Positions 44,452-52,701 of a stretch of DNA of 64,000 nt are shown here, piece after piece. Location of the stretch: the NCBI GenBank assembly GCA_965660625.1, contig CBFIAR010000003.1, forward strand, positions 121,272 to 185,271, given 5' to 3'. Numbering within the stretch: position 1 is the stretch's first letter; each line of letters starts with the position of its first letter. A program made the position numbers and the translations under genes. The notes under the pieces are model-generated. The model was not told where the DNA came from and made no database searches. It saw only the letters and a program-made list of their open reading frames with translations. This DNA comes from Glaciecola sp965660625 (GTDB lineage: Bacteria > Pseudomonadota > Gammaproteobacteria > Enterobacterales > Alteromonadaceae).

Positions 44452-45704
44452 AAACGCTTACCATGCCTTCGTTTGGCTCAGATATGGCGACAGGAACCCT
44501 TGCACAATGGCATGTAAAAGCCGGAGATACCGTATCAAAGGGCGATATTGTTGCGACCATCGAAACCATGAAAGGGCTTATCGATATGGAGGTGTTTGAT
44601 GATGGCGTCATTGAGTCGCTATCGGCCTCAGAAGGTCAAGAGCTTGATATTGGTGCTCCTATCGCTCAGTTACGATCACTTAATGAAAATGATGAAAGTA
44701 CAAATATAGTAGAAAAGCAGAGTAGTGTTAAATCTGAGGATCCTAAAACGAATATCAATACAGTATCGCAAAATAAGGCGTTGCCTAACGAACAAGAAAA
44801 AAACACAAAAAATCAGCGCGTTGAGGCTGACAGTAAATTAAGCCAACAAAACGAAATAAGAAAAAGAGATAAATTCCTAGCTATTTCTCCCGCGGCGCGC
44901 AAACGTGCGGCAGATCTTGGCGTTAATTGGCGTCAGCTCAGTCATGGAAATGGCCCCGAGGGCGCAATCATTCTGCAAGATATTGACGATGCGTTTAATA
45001 TGGCAGCTGAATCGCCTACAAAATCCAAGCCCACACCCGCTGAAATGATGCGTCAAGCCATCGCCACTAACGTTAGCCGCTCAAAACGAGAGATCCCTCA
45101 CTATTATTTACAGCTTGATGTTTTATTAGATAACGCTCTCGATTGTTTAAGTGTGCATAATGCTAACTTATCACCTAGCAAGCGCATATTAGTTAATGCC
45201 ATGATTTACTCTGCTATCGCTCGCGCGCTGGAGGACTTTCCTGCTTTTAATGGCTTTTATATTGATGGTCAGTATCAACCATCTGAAACAGTGCATTTAG
45301 GACATGCGATTAGTTTACGCACTGGGGGGATAATGATTGCTGCAATCCGAGATGCACAAAGCTTAGGCGTAATTGAGTTAATGGATAAGCTCAGAGACCA
45401 AGTTGCACGAGCAAGAGAAGGAGGCCTAAGGATGTCTGAAGTAACGCAAGCCAGTGTGACTATCTCAAGCATTGGCGACAGAGGCGCAGACAGCATGCAA
45501 AGTATTATTTTTCCACCTCAAGTCGCTATTTTTGGTCTTGGTAGGCCACGCAAAATGCCTTGGATAATACAAAACGCTATCGTTGCTGCCACTGTTGTTT
45601 CGATCAGTTTGGCTGCAGATCATCGGGTTAGCGATGGTCATTCAGGTGCTCGCTTATTGAACAAAATCAATAAACTTTTACAAACTCCAGAGAAGCTACT
45701 ATGA
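44448..45704 (+). CDS. Dihydrolipoamide acyltransferase (E2)
   Basis: E2 has 418 residues and three domains. The N-terminal lipoyl domain (about 1-75) has the lipoyl Lys in IETMKGLIDMEV. A charged linker (about 78-140) follows. Next is a peripheral subunit-binding domain (about 145-185, AISPAARKRAADLGVNWRQLSHGNGPEGAIILQDI). The C-terminal catalytic domain ends with DHRVSDGHSGARLLNKI, the HxxxDG active site. The binding domain implies an E3 partner, but none is encoded nearby. It overlaps the ACP gene by ATGA. Confidence 0.92.
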   Translation: MKTLTMPSFGSDMATGTLAQWHVKAGDTVSKGDIVATIETMKGLIDMEVFDDGVIESLSASEGQELDIGAPIAQLRSLNENDESTNIVEKQSSVKSEDPKTNINTVSQNKALPNEQEKNTKNQRVEADSKLSQQNEIRKRDKFLAISPAARKRAADLGVNWRQLSHGNGPEGAIILQDIDDAFNMAAESPTKSKPTPAEMMRQAIATNVSRSKREIPHYYLQLDVLLDNALDCLSVHNANLSPSKRILVNAMIYSAIARALEDFPAFNGFYIDGQYQPSETVHLGHAISLRTGGIMIAAIRDAQSLGVIELMDKLRDQVARAREGGLRMSEVTQASVTISSIGDRGADSMQSIIFPPQVAIFGLGRPRKMPWIIQNAIVAATVVSISLAADHRVSDGHSGARLLNKINKLLQTPEKLL

Positions 45705-45946
45705 ATAATAAGCAAACATTAAAAGCTGTCATTACTCGCCTCATTTTAGACATTGCGCCTGAGGCTGATATTGAATCGCTCGACCCTCGTGAAGATCTCA
45801 GAGAAGAGCTCGATTTGGATTCTATTGATTTTATGAAGTTACTTGAAGCCCTTGCTTTAGAAACAGGTATTACAATTTCAGAGAGCGATTATGATCAGGT
45901 TAATACTTTGGAGTCTATGATTGCTTATATAGAAAGTAAAAAATAG
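45701..45946 (+). CDS. Acyl carrier protein
   Basis: This encodes an 81-residue acidic carrier protein. The 4'-phosphopantetheine attachment Ser lies in LDLDSIDFMKLLEALA. It is translationally coupled to E2 (ATGA). An ACP inside a PDH-like operon is unusual and suggests that an acyl group is moved between E2, CoA ligase and ACP. No ACP synthase or ketosynthase is adjacent, so it is not an ordinary fatty-acid locus. Confidence 0.9.
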   Translation: MNNKQTLKAVITRLILDIAPEADIESLDPREDLREELDLDSIDFMKLLEALALETGITISESDYDQVNTLESMIAYIESKK

Positions 45947-45992
45947 TCGCTATTAATCTACGTAGAATAATGAGTTCTGCTAAGGGGATAGA

Positions 45993-46817
45993 ATGGAAGA
46001 TATTTTTGGATTGAGTGCTTATTCGCCAGCACAAATCGCGGCTAAGGTAGACGACATCGGCGTAAAAAAAGCAAAAACTCCCTTTGTGCCACTTGTGATG
46101 CTTGGCTTCTTAGCGGGCGCTTTTATTGGGCTTGGCGGTATGCTTTATGTCTTAGTAAAATCTGACCCTTCCCTAAGTTTTGCTAGTGGCCAATTATTAG
46201 GAGGATTGGCTTTTTGTCTTGGCCTTATTTTAGTTGTTGTTGCTGGTGCCGAGCTGTTTACTGGCAATAATCTAATTGTGATGGCGTGGGCCGACAAAAA
46301 GATTTCACTGCATGACTTACTGAGAAACTGGATAGTGGTATGTATTGCAAACTTGATCGGTGCAGTAGGCATGGCAGTGCTCGTTTTCTTGTCTGGGCAT
46401 TTGCTTATGAATGATGGAGCGATTGCTGAGCAATATGTCAATATTGCTGTTGCAAAAACTGGCTTATCTAATACAGAGGCTATTTTTAGAGGCGTGCTAT
46501 GCAATATTTTGGTATGTATGGCTGTTTGGATGACGCTGGCTGGAAAAACGGTGACAGACAAAATTATTGCGATTATTTTTCCTATTACGGGATTTGTTGC
46601 TGCAGGTTTTGAGCATAGTGTGGCAAACATGTATTTCTATCCTGTCACCTTACTAATTCAATACTTTAGTGTTGTGGAAACAGGCTCAAATTTGATTACG
46701 ATTTACGATTTTATGAAAAACCTATTGTTCGTTATCAGTGGTAATTTGATTGGTGGCGGGGTATTTGTGGGGCTGGTCTATCACCTTATTTATCAAAGAA
46801 ATAAGGAAGCAAAATGA
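45993..46817 (+). CDS. Formate/nitrite transporter family channel (FocA-like)
   Basis: This is an FNT-family pentameric channel of 274 residues with six membrane helices. Signatures are FLAGAFIGLGGMLYVLV, VVVAGAELFTGNNLIVMAWADKKIS, VCIANLIGAVGMAVLV, RGVLCNILVCMAVWMTLAGKTVTDKI, GFEHSVANMYFYPV and NLIGGGVFVGLVYHLIY. The central gating His is in FEHSVANM. The start has AAGGGGATAGA upstream. The formate dehydrogenase gene downstream favours formate as substrate over nitrite. Confidence 0.92.
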   Translation: MEDIFGLSAYSPAQIAAKVDDIGVKKAKTPFVPLVMLGFLAGAFIGLGGMLYVLVKSDPSLSFASGQLLGGLAFCLGLILVVVAGAELFTGNNLIVMAWADKKISLHDLLRNWIVVCIANLIGAVGMAVLVFLSGHLLMNDGAIAEQYVNIAVAKTGLSNTEAIFRGVLCNILVCMAVWMTLAGKTVTDKIIAIIFPITGFVAAGFEHSVANMYFYPVTLLIQYFSVVETGSNLITIYDFMKNLLFVISGNLIGGGVFVGLVYHLIYQRNKEAK

Positions 46818-46954
46818 GTAACCGCGCGATTTTACTCTCTTCAACGGTATGTTGCCATGTTGCACTTTGTTGGCGCGTCCCTTCATGCAAACAGAGCCCA
46901 CACAGAATAAATAGCGTAATTGTCAGAAAATTGATAAGCATCAATTTTTTTTAA
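46814..46954 (+). CDS. Possible small ORF coupled to the FNT channel gene
   Basis: A 46-codon frame starts with ATG overlapping the FNT stop (ATGA): MSNRAILLSSTVCCHVALCWRVPSCK... It is Cys-rich (five Cys in the first 26 residues) and has no recognisable domain. It could be a small coupled protein, the remnant of a longer gene, or chance. The rest of the gap to 47003 shows nothing. Confidence 0.25.
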   Translation: MSNRAILLSSTVCCHVALCWRVPSCKQSPHRINSVIVRKLISINFF

Positions 46955-47003
46955 TCATGGTCTACTTTAATAGTCATTTATTAGTATTCAGCTAGGCCTG
47001 TTT

Positions 47004-49109
47004 ATGAGTCAAACTCAAGTTAATAGTATTTGTCCATTTTGTGGTGTTGGCTGCGGTATGCGCCTTGTTGTGGATAACGGCGTTATCGACGCAGTAAAAC
47101 CACTTAGCGAGCACCCAATTAGTCAAGGTAAGTTGTGCGCAAAGGGGTGGAATACCCCGTTTGGTATTAACAAACATAATCGAATAACCCAGCCTTTAAT
47201 GAAAAAGAACGGCTCATTTAAAGTAGTGAGTTGGCGTAAAGCGTTGTCATATATCGCAAAAAATCTAAGCACATTCATACGTGAAAGTGGGTCTGAATCT
47301 GTGGGTGTGATTAGCAGCGCCAGAGCAACAAACGAAGATAATTACGCTGCACAAAAGTTTGCCAGAGCCATATTGAAAACGAACAACATAGATCACTGTG
47401 CCAGAATTTGTCACAGCCCTTCAGTTGTTGGCTTGAAACAAACGGTGGGTTCCGGCGCAATGACCAACAGCATTGATGATGTGGGTAAGGCTGACGTTAT
47501 ATTGGTCATCGGAGCCGACTCTACTGAAAATCATGCGATTATTGGTGGTCACATCATGCAGGCGAAACTTCGTGGCGCTAAGCTTATTGTCATCGATCCC
47601 CGCCAAACCCGGCTTGCACAAATTGCTGATTTACATTTGCAGCTTAAAATCGGAAGCAATATCGCACTGCTTAATGGTTTACTGAATATTATTTTTCAGC
47701 ACAATTGGCAAAATAGTGACTTTATTGCGCGTCGCTGTGAAGGTGTTGAGGCATTGCAACAACATGTTGCTGGGTACCCACTTGATAAAGTCGTGAAATT
47801 GACGGGAATTGAAGGTCAAAAATTAGTAGAAGCAGCTAAATTATACAGTCAGGCCAATGCCGCATTTCTTGCTTACGGCATGGGCATAACGCAATTTATT
47901 AGTGGTACAAACAATGTTATCGCAGTATCTAATCTTGCGCTTGTATGCGGACAAATTGGCAGGGAAGGTACGGGTATTAATCCATTGCGCGGACAAAATA
48001 ATGTTCAGGGTGCCTGCGATATGGGAAGTTTACCGAATGTGTATCCTGATTATCAGAGTGTGGCTGATGAAAAGGTTCGTGCAAAGTTTAGTTGTGCTTG
48101 GCAAACCAATGTGCCGAAGGCCCCAGGGTTAACCTCACTCGGCATGAGCAATCAGGCGCGCAATGGTAATTTTAGAGGTCTGATTATTTTTGGTGAAGAT
48201 CCGGTTGTAACCGACCCAGATCGTAATCAGGTTGAACTGGGAATGAGCGCGATGGACATGCTGGTGGTTGTGGAGCTGTTTATGACTGAAACTGCCAAAA
48301 TGGCCGATGTTATTCTGCCTGCTGCTAGTTTTGCTGAAAAACAAGGAACTTTCACAAACTGCGAACGCCGAGTTCAACTGATCCATAAAGCCATCGAGCC
48401 ACCGGGAAAAGCTAAGATCGATTGGCAGATACTCTGTGAGCTTGCCAAGGCCATGGGCTTAGGTGATTTGATGAATTGGCAGACCAGTGAGCAAGTTTTT
48501 GACGAAATGGCTCAGTTGACGAATTCGTTTAGTGGGATGAATTACGCTCATTTAGCCGAACGAAACGGCTTGCAATGGCCATGCAACGCTGAGCATCCAA
48601 TGGGCACTCGTTGGCTACATACTGATGTATTTCCCATCGGGAGGGGAAAACTCATTGCGGTAGATCAAGTGTCAAGTGATGAGCAACCTGACACTGAATA
48701 TCCTTTTTGGTTTACCACAACAAGACTGCATTATCATTATGGCTGCGGCTCCATGACTCGCCAATCGCCTTTACTTGAAAGAGAGACACCGAATGGACTG
48801 CTGTTTATTCACCCTCAAGATGCTGTGGATCTTGGTTTAAAAAACAATCAAGCGGTAGCGGTTTCCTCTCGTCGAGGTAACCTTGAAACACGTATTGTTT
48901 TGAGCGAGCAATTGGTGCCGGGCTTGCTTAGTATGCCTTACCATTTTAAAGAAGCACCTTCTAACTTACTTACAAATGATGCGATGGATCCCACCACTGA
49001 AATGCCAGAGCTTAAAGTTTGTGCAGTCAAGCTTGTCCCGCTACCTATTAATCAATCGCCACTTCCTTCTTCTGTATCAAGAGATTTAGAAAACAGGGCG
49101 GTTCAATAA
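47004..49109 (+). CDS. Molybdopterin-dependent formate dehydrogenase, catalytic subunit
   Basis: This encodes a 701-residue member of the DMSO-reductase family. The N-terminal 4Fe-4S site is C10-x2-C13-x3-C17 ... C45 (SICPFCGVGCG, KLCAKGW). The metal-ligand site is Cys136-His137 in DHCARICHSPS, so it is the Cys, not the selenocysteine, form. The conserved INPLRGQNNVQGACDMG and molybdopterin-guanine segments are present. It lacks the long N-terminal ferredoxin region of NAD-linked FdhF/FdsA proteins, so electrons must leave through the next two subunits. No Tat signal is seen, so it is cytoplasmic. Confidence 0.9.
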   Translation: MSQTQVNSICPFCGVGCGMRLVVDNGVIDAVKPLSEHPISQGKLCAKGWNTPFGINKHNRITQPLMKKNGSFKVVSWRKALSYIAKNLSTFIRESGSESVGVISSARATNEDNYAAQKFARAILKTNNIDHCARICHSPSVVGLKQTVGSGAMTNSIDDVGKADVILVIGADSTENHAIIGGHIMQAKLRGAKLIVIDPRQTRLAQIADLHLQLKIGSNIALLNGLLNIIFQHNWQNSDFIARRCEGVEALQQHVAGYPLDKVVKLTGIEGQKLVEAAKLYSQANAAFLAYGMGITQFISGTNNVIAVSNLALVCGQIGREGTGINPLRGQNNVQGACDMGSLPNVYPDYQSVADEKVRAKFSCAWQTNVPKAPGLTSLGMSNQARNGNFRGLIIFGEDPVVTDPDRNQVELGMSAMDMLVVVELFMTETAKMADVILPAASFAEKQGTFTNCERRVQLIHKAIEPPGKAKIDWQILCELAKAMGLGDLMNWQTSEQVFDEMAQLTNSFSGMNYAHLAERNGLQWPCNAEHPMGTRWLHTDVFPIGRGKLIAVDQVSSDEQPDTEYPFWFTTTRLHYHYGCGSMTRQSPLLERETPNGLLFIHPQDAVDLGLKNNQAVAVSSRRGNLETRIVLSEQLVPGLLSMPYHFKEAPSNLLTNDAMDPTTEMPELKVCAVKLVPLPINQSPLPSSVSRDLENRAVQ

Positions 49110-49124
49110 TCAAAAGGAATGAAC

Positions 49125-50186
49125 ATGGTAAACGATGCCTATTTACTCAAAGATTTAAGTATATTAAGCGACCATCTTGCTAAGATTTTTGACCTCGTGC
49201 AACTAAAAAAAGACGCGAGTAATGAAGTATATTGGGCACATACTGAAGGCGAAACTAATGTGCTGTTGTTTGGTCATGCATATTTGCCGCTCACCTCGCC
49301 GAAGACTTTTTTCTTCCCGGCGCAAGAGTCGTTATATCAGTTTGATGGAAACACTTTTGAAACAATACTGCCTAGCGTAAAACCCATCGCTTTGTTTGGA
49401 GTTCAGGCGTGTGACTTAACCGCAATTGCATATCAAGATCAATTTTTTAAACATGATCCTTATTACCAAAAAAGACGTGAGAGTGCGTTGCTGATTGGTA
49501 TTGACTGTGAAGCGCCTTGTAAAAATGGCTTTTGTCCTGAGGTTAATGCTGGTCCGCATGTGAATAGCGCAACTGCAGATATTGTTTTAAGCCGTTTAAA
49601 AAAAGGCGATAAAACCAACGCATCACAATGGCTGCTTATTACATCAAGCGAAAAAGGTGTTAGTAGCTTAGCGCATCTTACACTTGAAAAAGCGGATGCA
49701 GAATACCTGAAATTGAGAACTAACCTTGGGCATAAAGTAAGTGCTCAGTTTGCTGACTTTAGTTATATTACCAATGCAGTGGAGTATCTAAACGACAAAT
49801 CAATTCCTGTTGAACTTTGGGAAGAACTCAGCGTTAGATGCCTCAGTTGCTCAGGTTGCACTAATCTTTGTCCAACGTGTTCTTGTTATAGTACTTTTGA
49901 GGTAATTGAACCAGCGACAGTTGACAACAGTGTGCAATCACAAACCATAAGGTGCTGGGACTCTTGTTTATTTGAATCATTCCAACGTGAGGCGAGCAAC
50001 CATAACCCAAGCAGTAAGGCTGCTCAAAGAGTTGAGAGGTTTTGGTTTCACAAGTTTTCGGATGAATACCTTCCGGAGTTTAATCGGCATGGTTGCGTTG
50101 GATGCGGGCGTTGTGAGCAAACGTGTCCAGGCACAATTGGCGTTCATTCCGTAATGAAAAGGATTGATCAAGTATGCTGCAGCTAA
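49125..50186 (+). CDS. Iron-sulfur subunit of the AsrA / sulfhydrogenase-beta type
   Basis: This encodes a 353-residue electron-transfer protein resembling anaerobic sulfite reductase subunit A and sulfhydrogenase beta. Two 4Fe-4S sites lie in the C-terminal half: RCLSCSGCTNLCPTCSC (about residues 237-253) and CVGCGRCEQTCPG near the end. The early part has LFGVQACDLTAIAYQD and a Cys cluster (CEAPCKNGFC). The start at 49125 has AAGG at good spacing; the ATG at 49119 is too close to it. It overlaps the next gene by 13 bases. It probably links the formate dehydrogenase to the flavoprotein. Confidence 0.85.
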   Translation: MVNDAYLLKDLSILSDHLAKIFDLVQLKKDASNEVYWAHTEGETNVLLFGHAYLPLTSPKTFFFPAQESLYQFDGNTFETILPSVKPIALFGVQACDLTAIAYQDQFFKHDPYYQKRRESALLIGIDCEAPCKNGFCPEVNAGPHVNSATADIVLSRLKKGDKTNASQWLLITSSEKGVSSLAHLTLEKADAEYLKLRTNLGHKVSAQFADFSYITNAVEYLNDKSIPVELWEELSVRCLSCSGCTNLCPTCSCYSTFEVIEPATVDNSVQSQTIRCWDSCLFESFQREASNHNPSSKAAQRVERFWFHKFSDEYLPEFNRHGCVGCGRCEQTCPGTIGVHSVMKRIDQVCCS

Positions 50187-51025
50187 CGCCCAAGACCATT
50201 CGTATAGTCGATTTTTATGAAGATGGAACAGACAGTCGGCATTTTACCTTTGAGCCTAAAGGCTTTGCACATAGGGAGCCAATTGCGATTGGGCAATTTT
50301 TTATGTTGACCGTTCCAGGCGTAGGATTAGCGCCATTTACTTATACCTCCTTTCCCGACAGTCAAGGTCGCTTTACGGCGCTTATTAGAAAGGTAGGAAA
50401 ATTAACGGACAAATTATTCACCCTAAAAAAGAGCGACCTTTTAGGATACAACGGACCTTATGGTAATGGTTGGCCAGTGGCAAAAATACATCAAAAAGAG
50501 CTGCTAATTGTGGCGGGTGGATGCGGTTTAGCACCAGTTTCAACCGCAATTGATTATTTAATAGATGCTGGACGAGCTGATTCCGTCACACTTTTGTATG
50601 CAACTCGAGATAAAGAATCGCAAGTGCTAAAACAGGAAAGGGCTCGCTGGCAGTCCAAAATTAGGATGTTTGAGACACTCGATACTCAAGGTAATAAAGG
50701 GCATTCTGGATTACCCACCCAACATCTTTCTACTTTGCTAAGTCAGTGCCATCAAAAGCCGGATATGTTGCTCACGTGTGGACCTGAGGCGATGATGAAA
50801 GAAGTTGCAAAAATGTGCGTGGGTTTGGGTTTTGAAAGCTCAGATATTTGGCTGTCTATTGAGCGCAGGATGCGCTGTGGTGTGGGTTTGTGTGGTCATT
50901 GTTATATCGGTAGCAGTTATGCTTGCAAACAAGGCCCTAGCTATTGTTATGATGAATTTATGGCACTCGAAAATAACCACAATACTGCCGTATCTGGATA
51001 TATGGAACACTTTCAGTATTGTTAA
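50174..51025 (+). CDS. FAD/NAD(P)-binding oxidoreductase of the AsrB / sulfhydrogenase-gamma type
   Basis: This encodes a 283-residue ferredoxin-reductase-like flavoprotein. FAD domain: FFMLTVPGVGLAPFTYTSFP. NAD(P) domain: LLIVAGGCGLAPVSTAIDYLID and LTCGPEAMMKEVAKM. A C-terminal 2Fe-2S site has RRMRCGVGLCGHCYIGSSYACKQGP. It should pass electrons between the iron-sulfur subunit and NAD(P). With the two preceding genes it forms a probable NAD(P)-linked formate dehydrogenase. Confidence 0.88.
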   Translation: MLQLTPKTIRIVDFYEDGTDSRHFTFEPKGFAHREPIAIGQFFMLTVPGVGLAPFTYTSFPDSQGRFTALIRKVGKLTDKLFTLKKSDLLGYNGPYGNGWPVAKIHQKELLIVAGGCGLAPVSTAIDYLIDAGRADSVTLLYATRDKESQVLKQERARWQSKIRMFETLDTQGNKGHSGLPTQHLSTLLSQCHQKPDMLLTCGPEAMMKEVAKMCVGLGFESSDIWLSIERRMRCGVGLCGHCYIGSSYACKQGPSYCYDEFMALENNHNTAVSGYMEHFQYC

Positions 51026-51126
51026 TATTTGCGGCTCTTCTTTTCGGCATAAAAGCAGCACTGAGTTAGCCCCTTTCAAAGAGGAAACAGCAATCTAACT
51101 CAAGAAGTAATGAACGCCTTTGTAAA

Positions 51127-51813
51127 CTAGTTTCTTTCTATTGAAGAGTTAATGATACTGTCGTAAAGGTCTTGGCTAATATAAACCGGAGTATATACCC
51201 CACCGTTATTTTTGATTTGTTTATCAAATGAGCGCAAATGATTGCGAGAACCTTTTAGTAAGTTATCGTATACATAGATAATATCAGCGTTGTCAACAAC
51301 ATTGTCTTTTTGGTTTTGTAGGTCATAAATATCTAACTCCTCAACAGTAGCGCCAACATACAAACCCTCTAACAGTGAGATTGATCCGGATGTCACCAGC
51401 GTATCGTAGATCAGTTGCAGTTCACTGTTTACGAACACACCAACAGTATCAGTTTGCATTGGATCGACTAAATCATAACGTTCAATAAGGGCAAGAACGG
51501 CGTCTGTGTGGGTTTGCTCACTCGCCGCGATATTAGTAAATATCTTGGTTCCGTAAATGTCATATAGAGAGGTATATACATCTCTGGCTAGTTTTTCCTC
51601 TTCTCGCATAAAGGCTAGGCTTTCTGCTTCAGCAGCAGATAAATCACTTGGAGGAATGTTGTTGAGGTTGTTGGTGAGCGCACTGGGGTTAAATGTAGTT
51701 GAACCGTCTGCAGCAACGTCAAATAAAGGAGGAGTATCGCTCGAACTTCCTCCACAGGCGGTTAAGGTAAATACAGTTAATAATAGGGTGCTTAGCGCAA
51801 TTAATTTTTTCAC
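51127..51813 (-). CDS. DUF2202 (ferritin-like) lipoprotein
   Basis: This encodes a 228-residue protein with a lipoprotein signal (LLLTVFTLTACGG, Cys at about residue 20). The mature part matches DUF2202: LAFMREEEKLARDVYTSLYDIYGTKIFTNIAASEQTHTDAVLALIERYDL. The Glu and His residues there fit a ferritin-like four-helix site. Its function is unknown. It is convergent with the formate dehydrogenase genes, with about 100 bp between. Confidence 0.88.
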   Translation of the reverse strand: MKKLIALSTLLLTVFTLTACGGSSSDTPPLFDVAADGSTTFNPSALTNNLNNIPPSDLSAAEAESLAFMREEEKLARDVYTSLYDIYGTKIFTNIAASEQTHTDAVLALIERYDLVDPMQTDTVGVFVNSELQLIYDTLVTSGSISLLEGLYVGATVEELDIYDLQNQKDNVVDNADIIYVYDNLLKGSRNHLRSFDKQIKNNGGVYTPVYISQDLYDSIINSSIERN

Positions 51814-51989
51814 AGACTACTCTCTTATCTGGTTTATGGGCGAACAGAATATGCCTCATAAATCTGATTATCTCTAAATTGTGTAAGTGCTTTGCAAACG
51901 TTGTACCACATTTAAAAAAAGGAAAGTCTGTTGATTTATAAGGCTTTCTTAAAATATCGTGCTAACTTATGTTTTATTTAATTCAATAA

Positions 51990-52040
51990 TGACAATTTTG
52001 ACAATAAGAATGACAATTTCGACAATAAGAGTGACAAATT
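51990..52040. repeat. 21-bp tandem repeat, 2.4 units
   Basis: Units at 51990-52010 and 52011-52031 (TGACAATTTYGACAATAAGAR, 21 bp) differ at two positions. A third partial unit ends at 52040. It lies between the DUF2202 and cytochrome genes. It also contains a finer TGACAA/GACAAT pattern. Confidence 0.85.
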
Positions 52041-52087
52041 CTAAACGTTACTGACGTTGTAGCTCACCTTGTTCGCTTATCGCAACG

Positions 52088-52510
52088 TTACTCTATTCTA
52101 TAGGAACGATGGCACGCATTGCATGTGGACATAATTTTGACCATCTCTTTTTGTATGAGCATTGCATCTGTGTTTTCTTTGGCTAGCGTTTTCCAATGAC
52201 CGTTCAGTTGCTTGCTCATTTGTTGAAATCCAGCTGGCATTGAGTCACGTAAACCATCAGGGTGATTTTCTCTTGTATATTCAAACAGTAAGCCTACTAA
52301 ATCATCCACTTTCTCTGGTGATCCTTGTACTAAAGATTGTTGGATACCGGTTAGTGTTTCTAACATCCGCCGCATCCGTTCAAGAACAAAATCTTTTTGC
52401 TGTGCGCTCAAATTAATCGGTGTTCGTGCATCCGTTGACATGCTATTTTCATCACTTGCGAGCGCCGCTGCGCTAACTAACAATAATCCAATAACCAGTT
52501 TTGCTTTCAT
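52088..52510 (-). CDS. Periplasmic cytochrome c of the c'/c556 type
   Basis: This encodes a 140-residue protein with signal peptide MKAKLVIGLLLVSAAALA and a single c-type heme site CNACH at the very C-terminus (STCNACHRSYRIE). A heme near the C-terminus of a mostly helical protein is the cytochrome c' / c556 layout, where a Met or open sixth site lies near the N-terminus (ERMRRMLETLTGI). The redox partner is unknown. Confidence 0.88.
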   Translation of the reverse strand: MKAKLVIGLLLVSAAALASDENSMSTDARTPINLSAQQKDFVLERMRRMLETLTGIQQSLVQGSPEKVDDLVGLLFEYTRENHPDGLRDSMPAGFQQMSKQLNGHWKTLAKENTDAMLIQKEMVKIMSTCNACHRSYRIE

Positions 52511-52701
52511 GGTTTTTCCTTCGCTGTTTAAACGATGCTTGTCTTACGATAAAATAATAAGCAATGTTTAGCAAGTTTGAGGCCATAGTTCAGTGGTACA
52601 CTGTCCTTTACATAAATCTGAGGCCGAATCGTTAGAAAAGCTGCAGGACGTAATAAAAATGTGAGGAGTCCGAGATAGATCGCGGACTCAATCGATCTTG
52701 G

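Noticed and set aside
46145..46630. 161-codon open frame opposite the FNT gene
   Set aside because: Antisense shadow of a membrane protein gene; no ribosome-binding site or family features.
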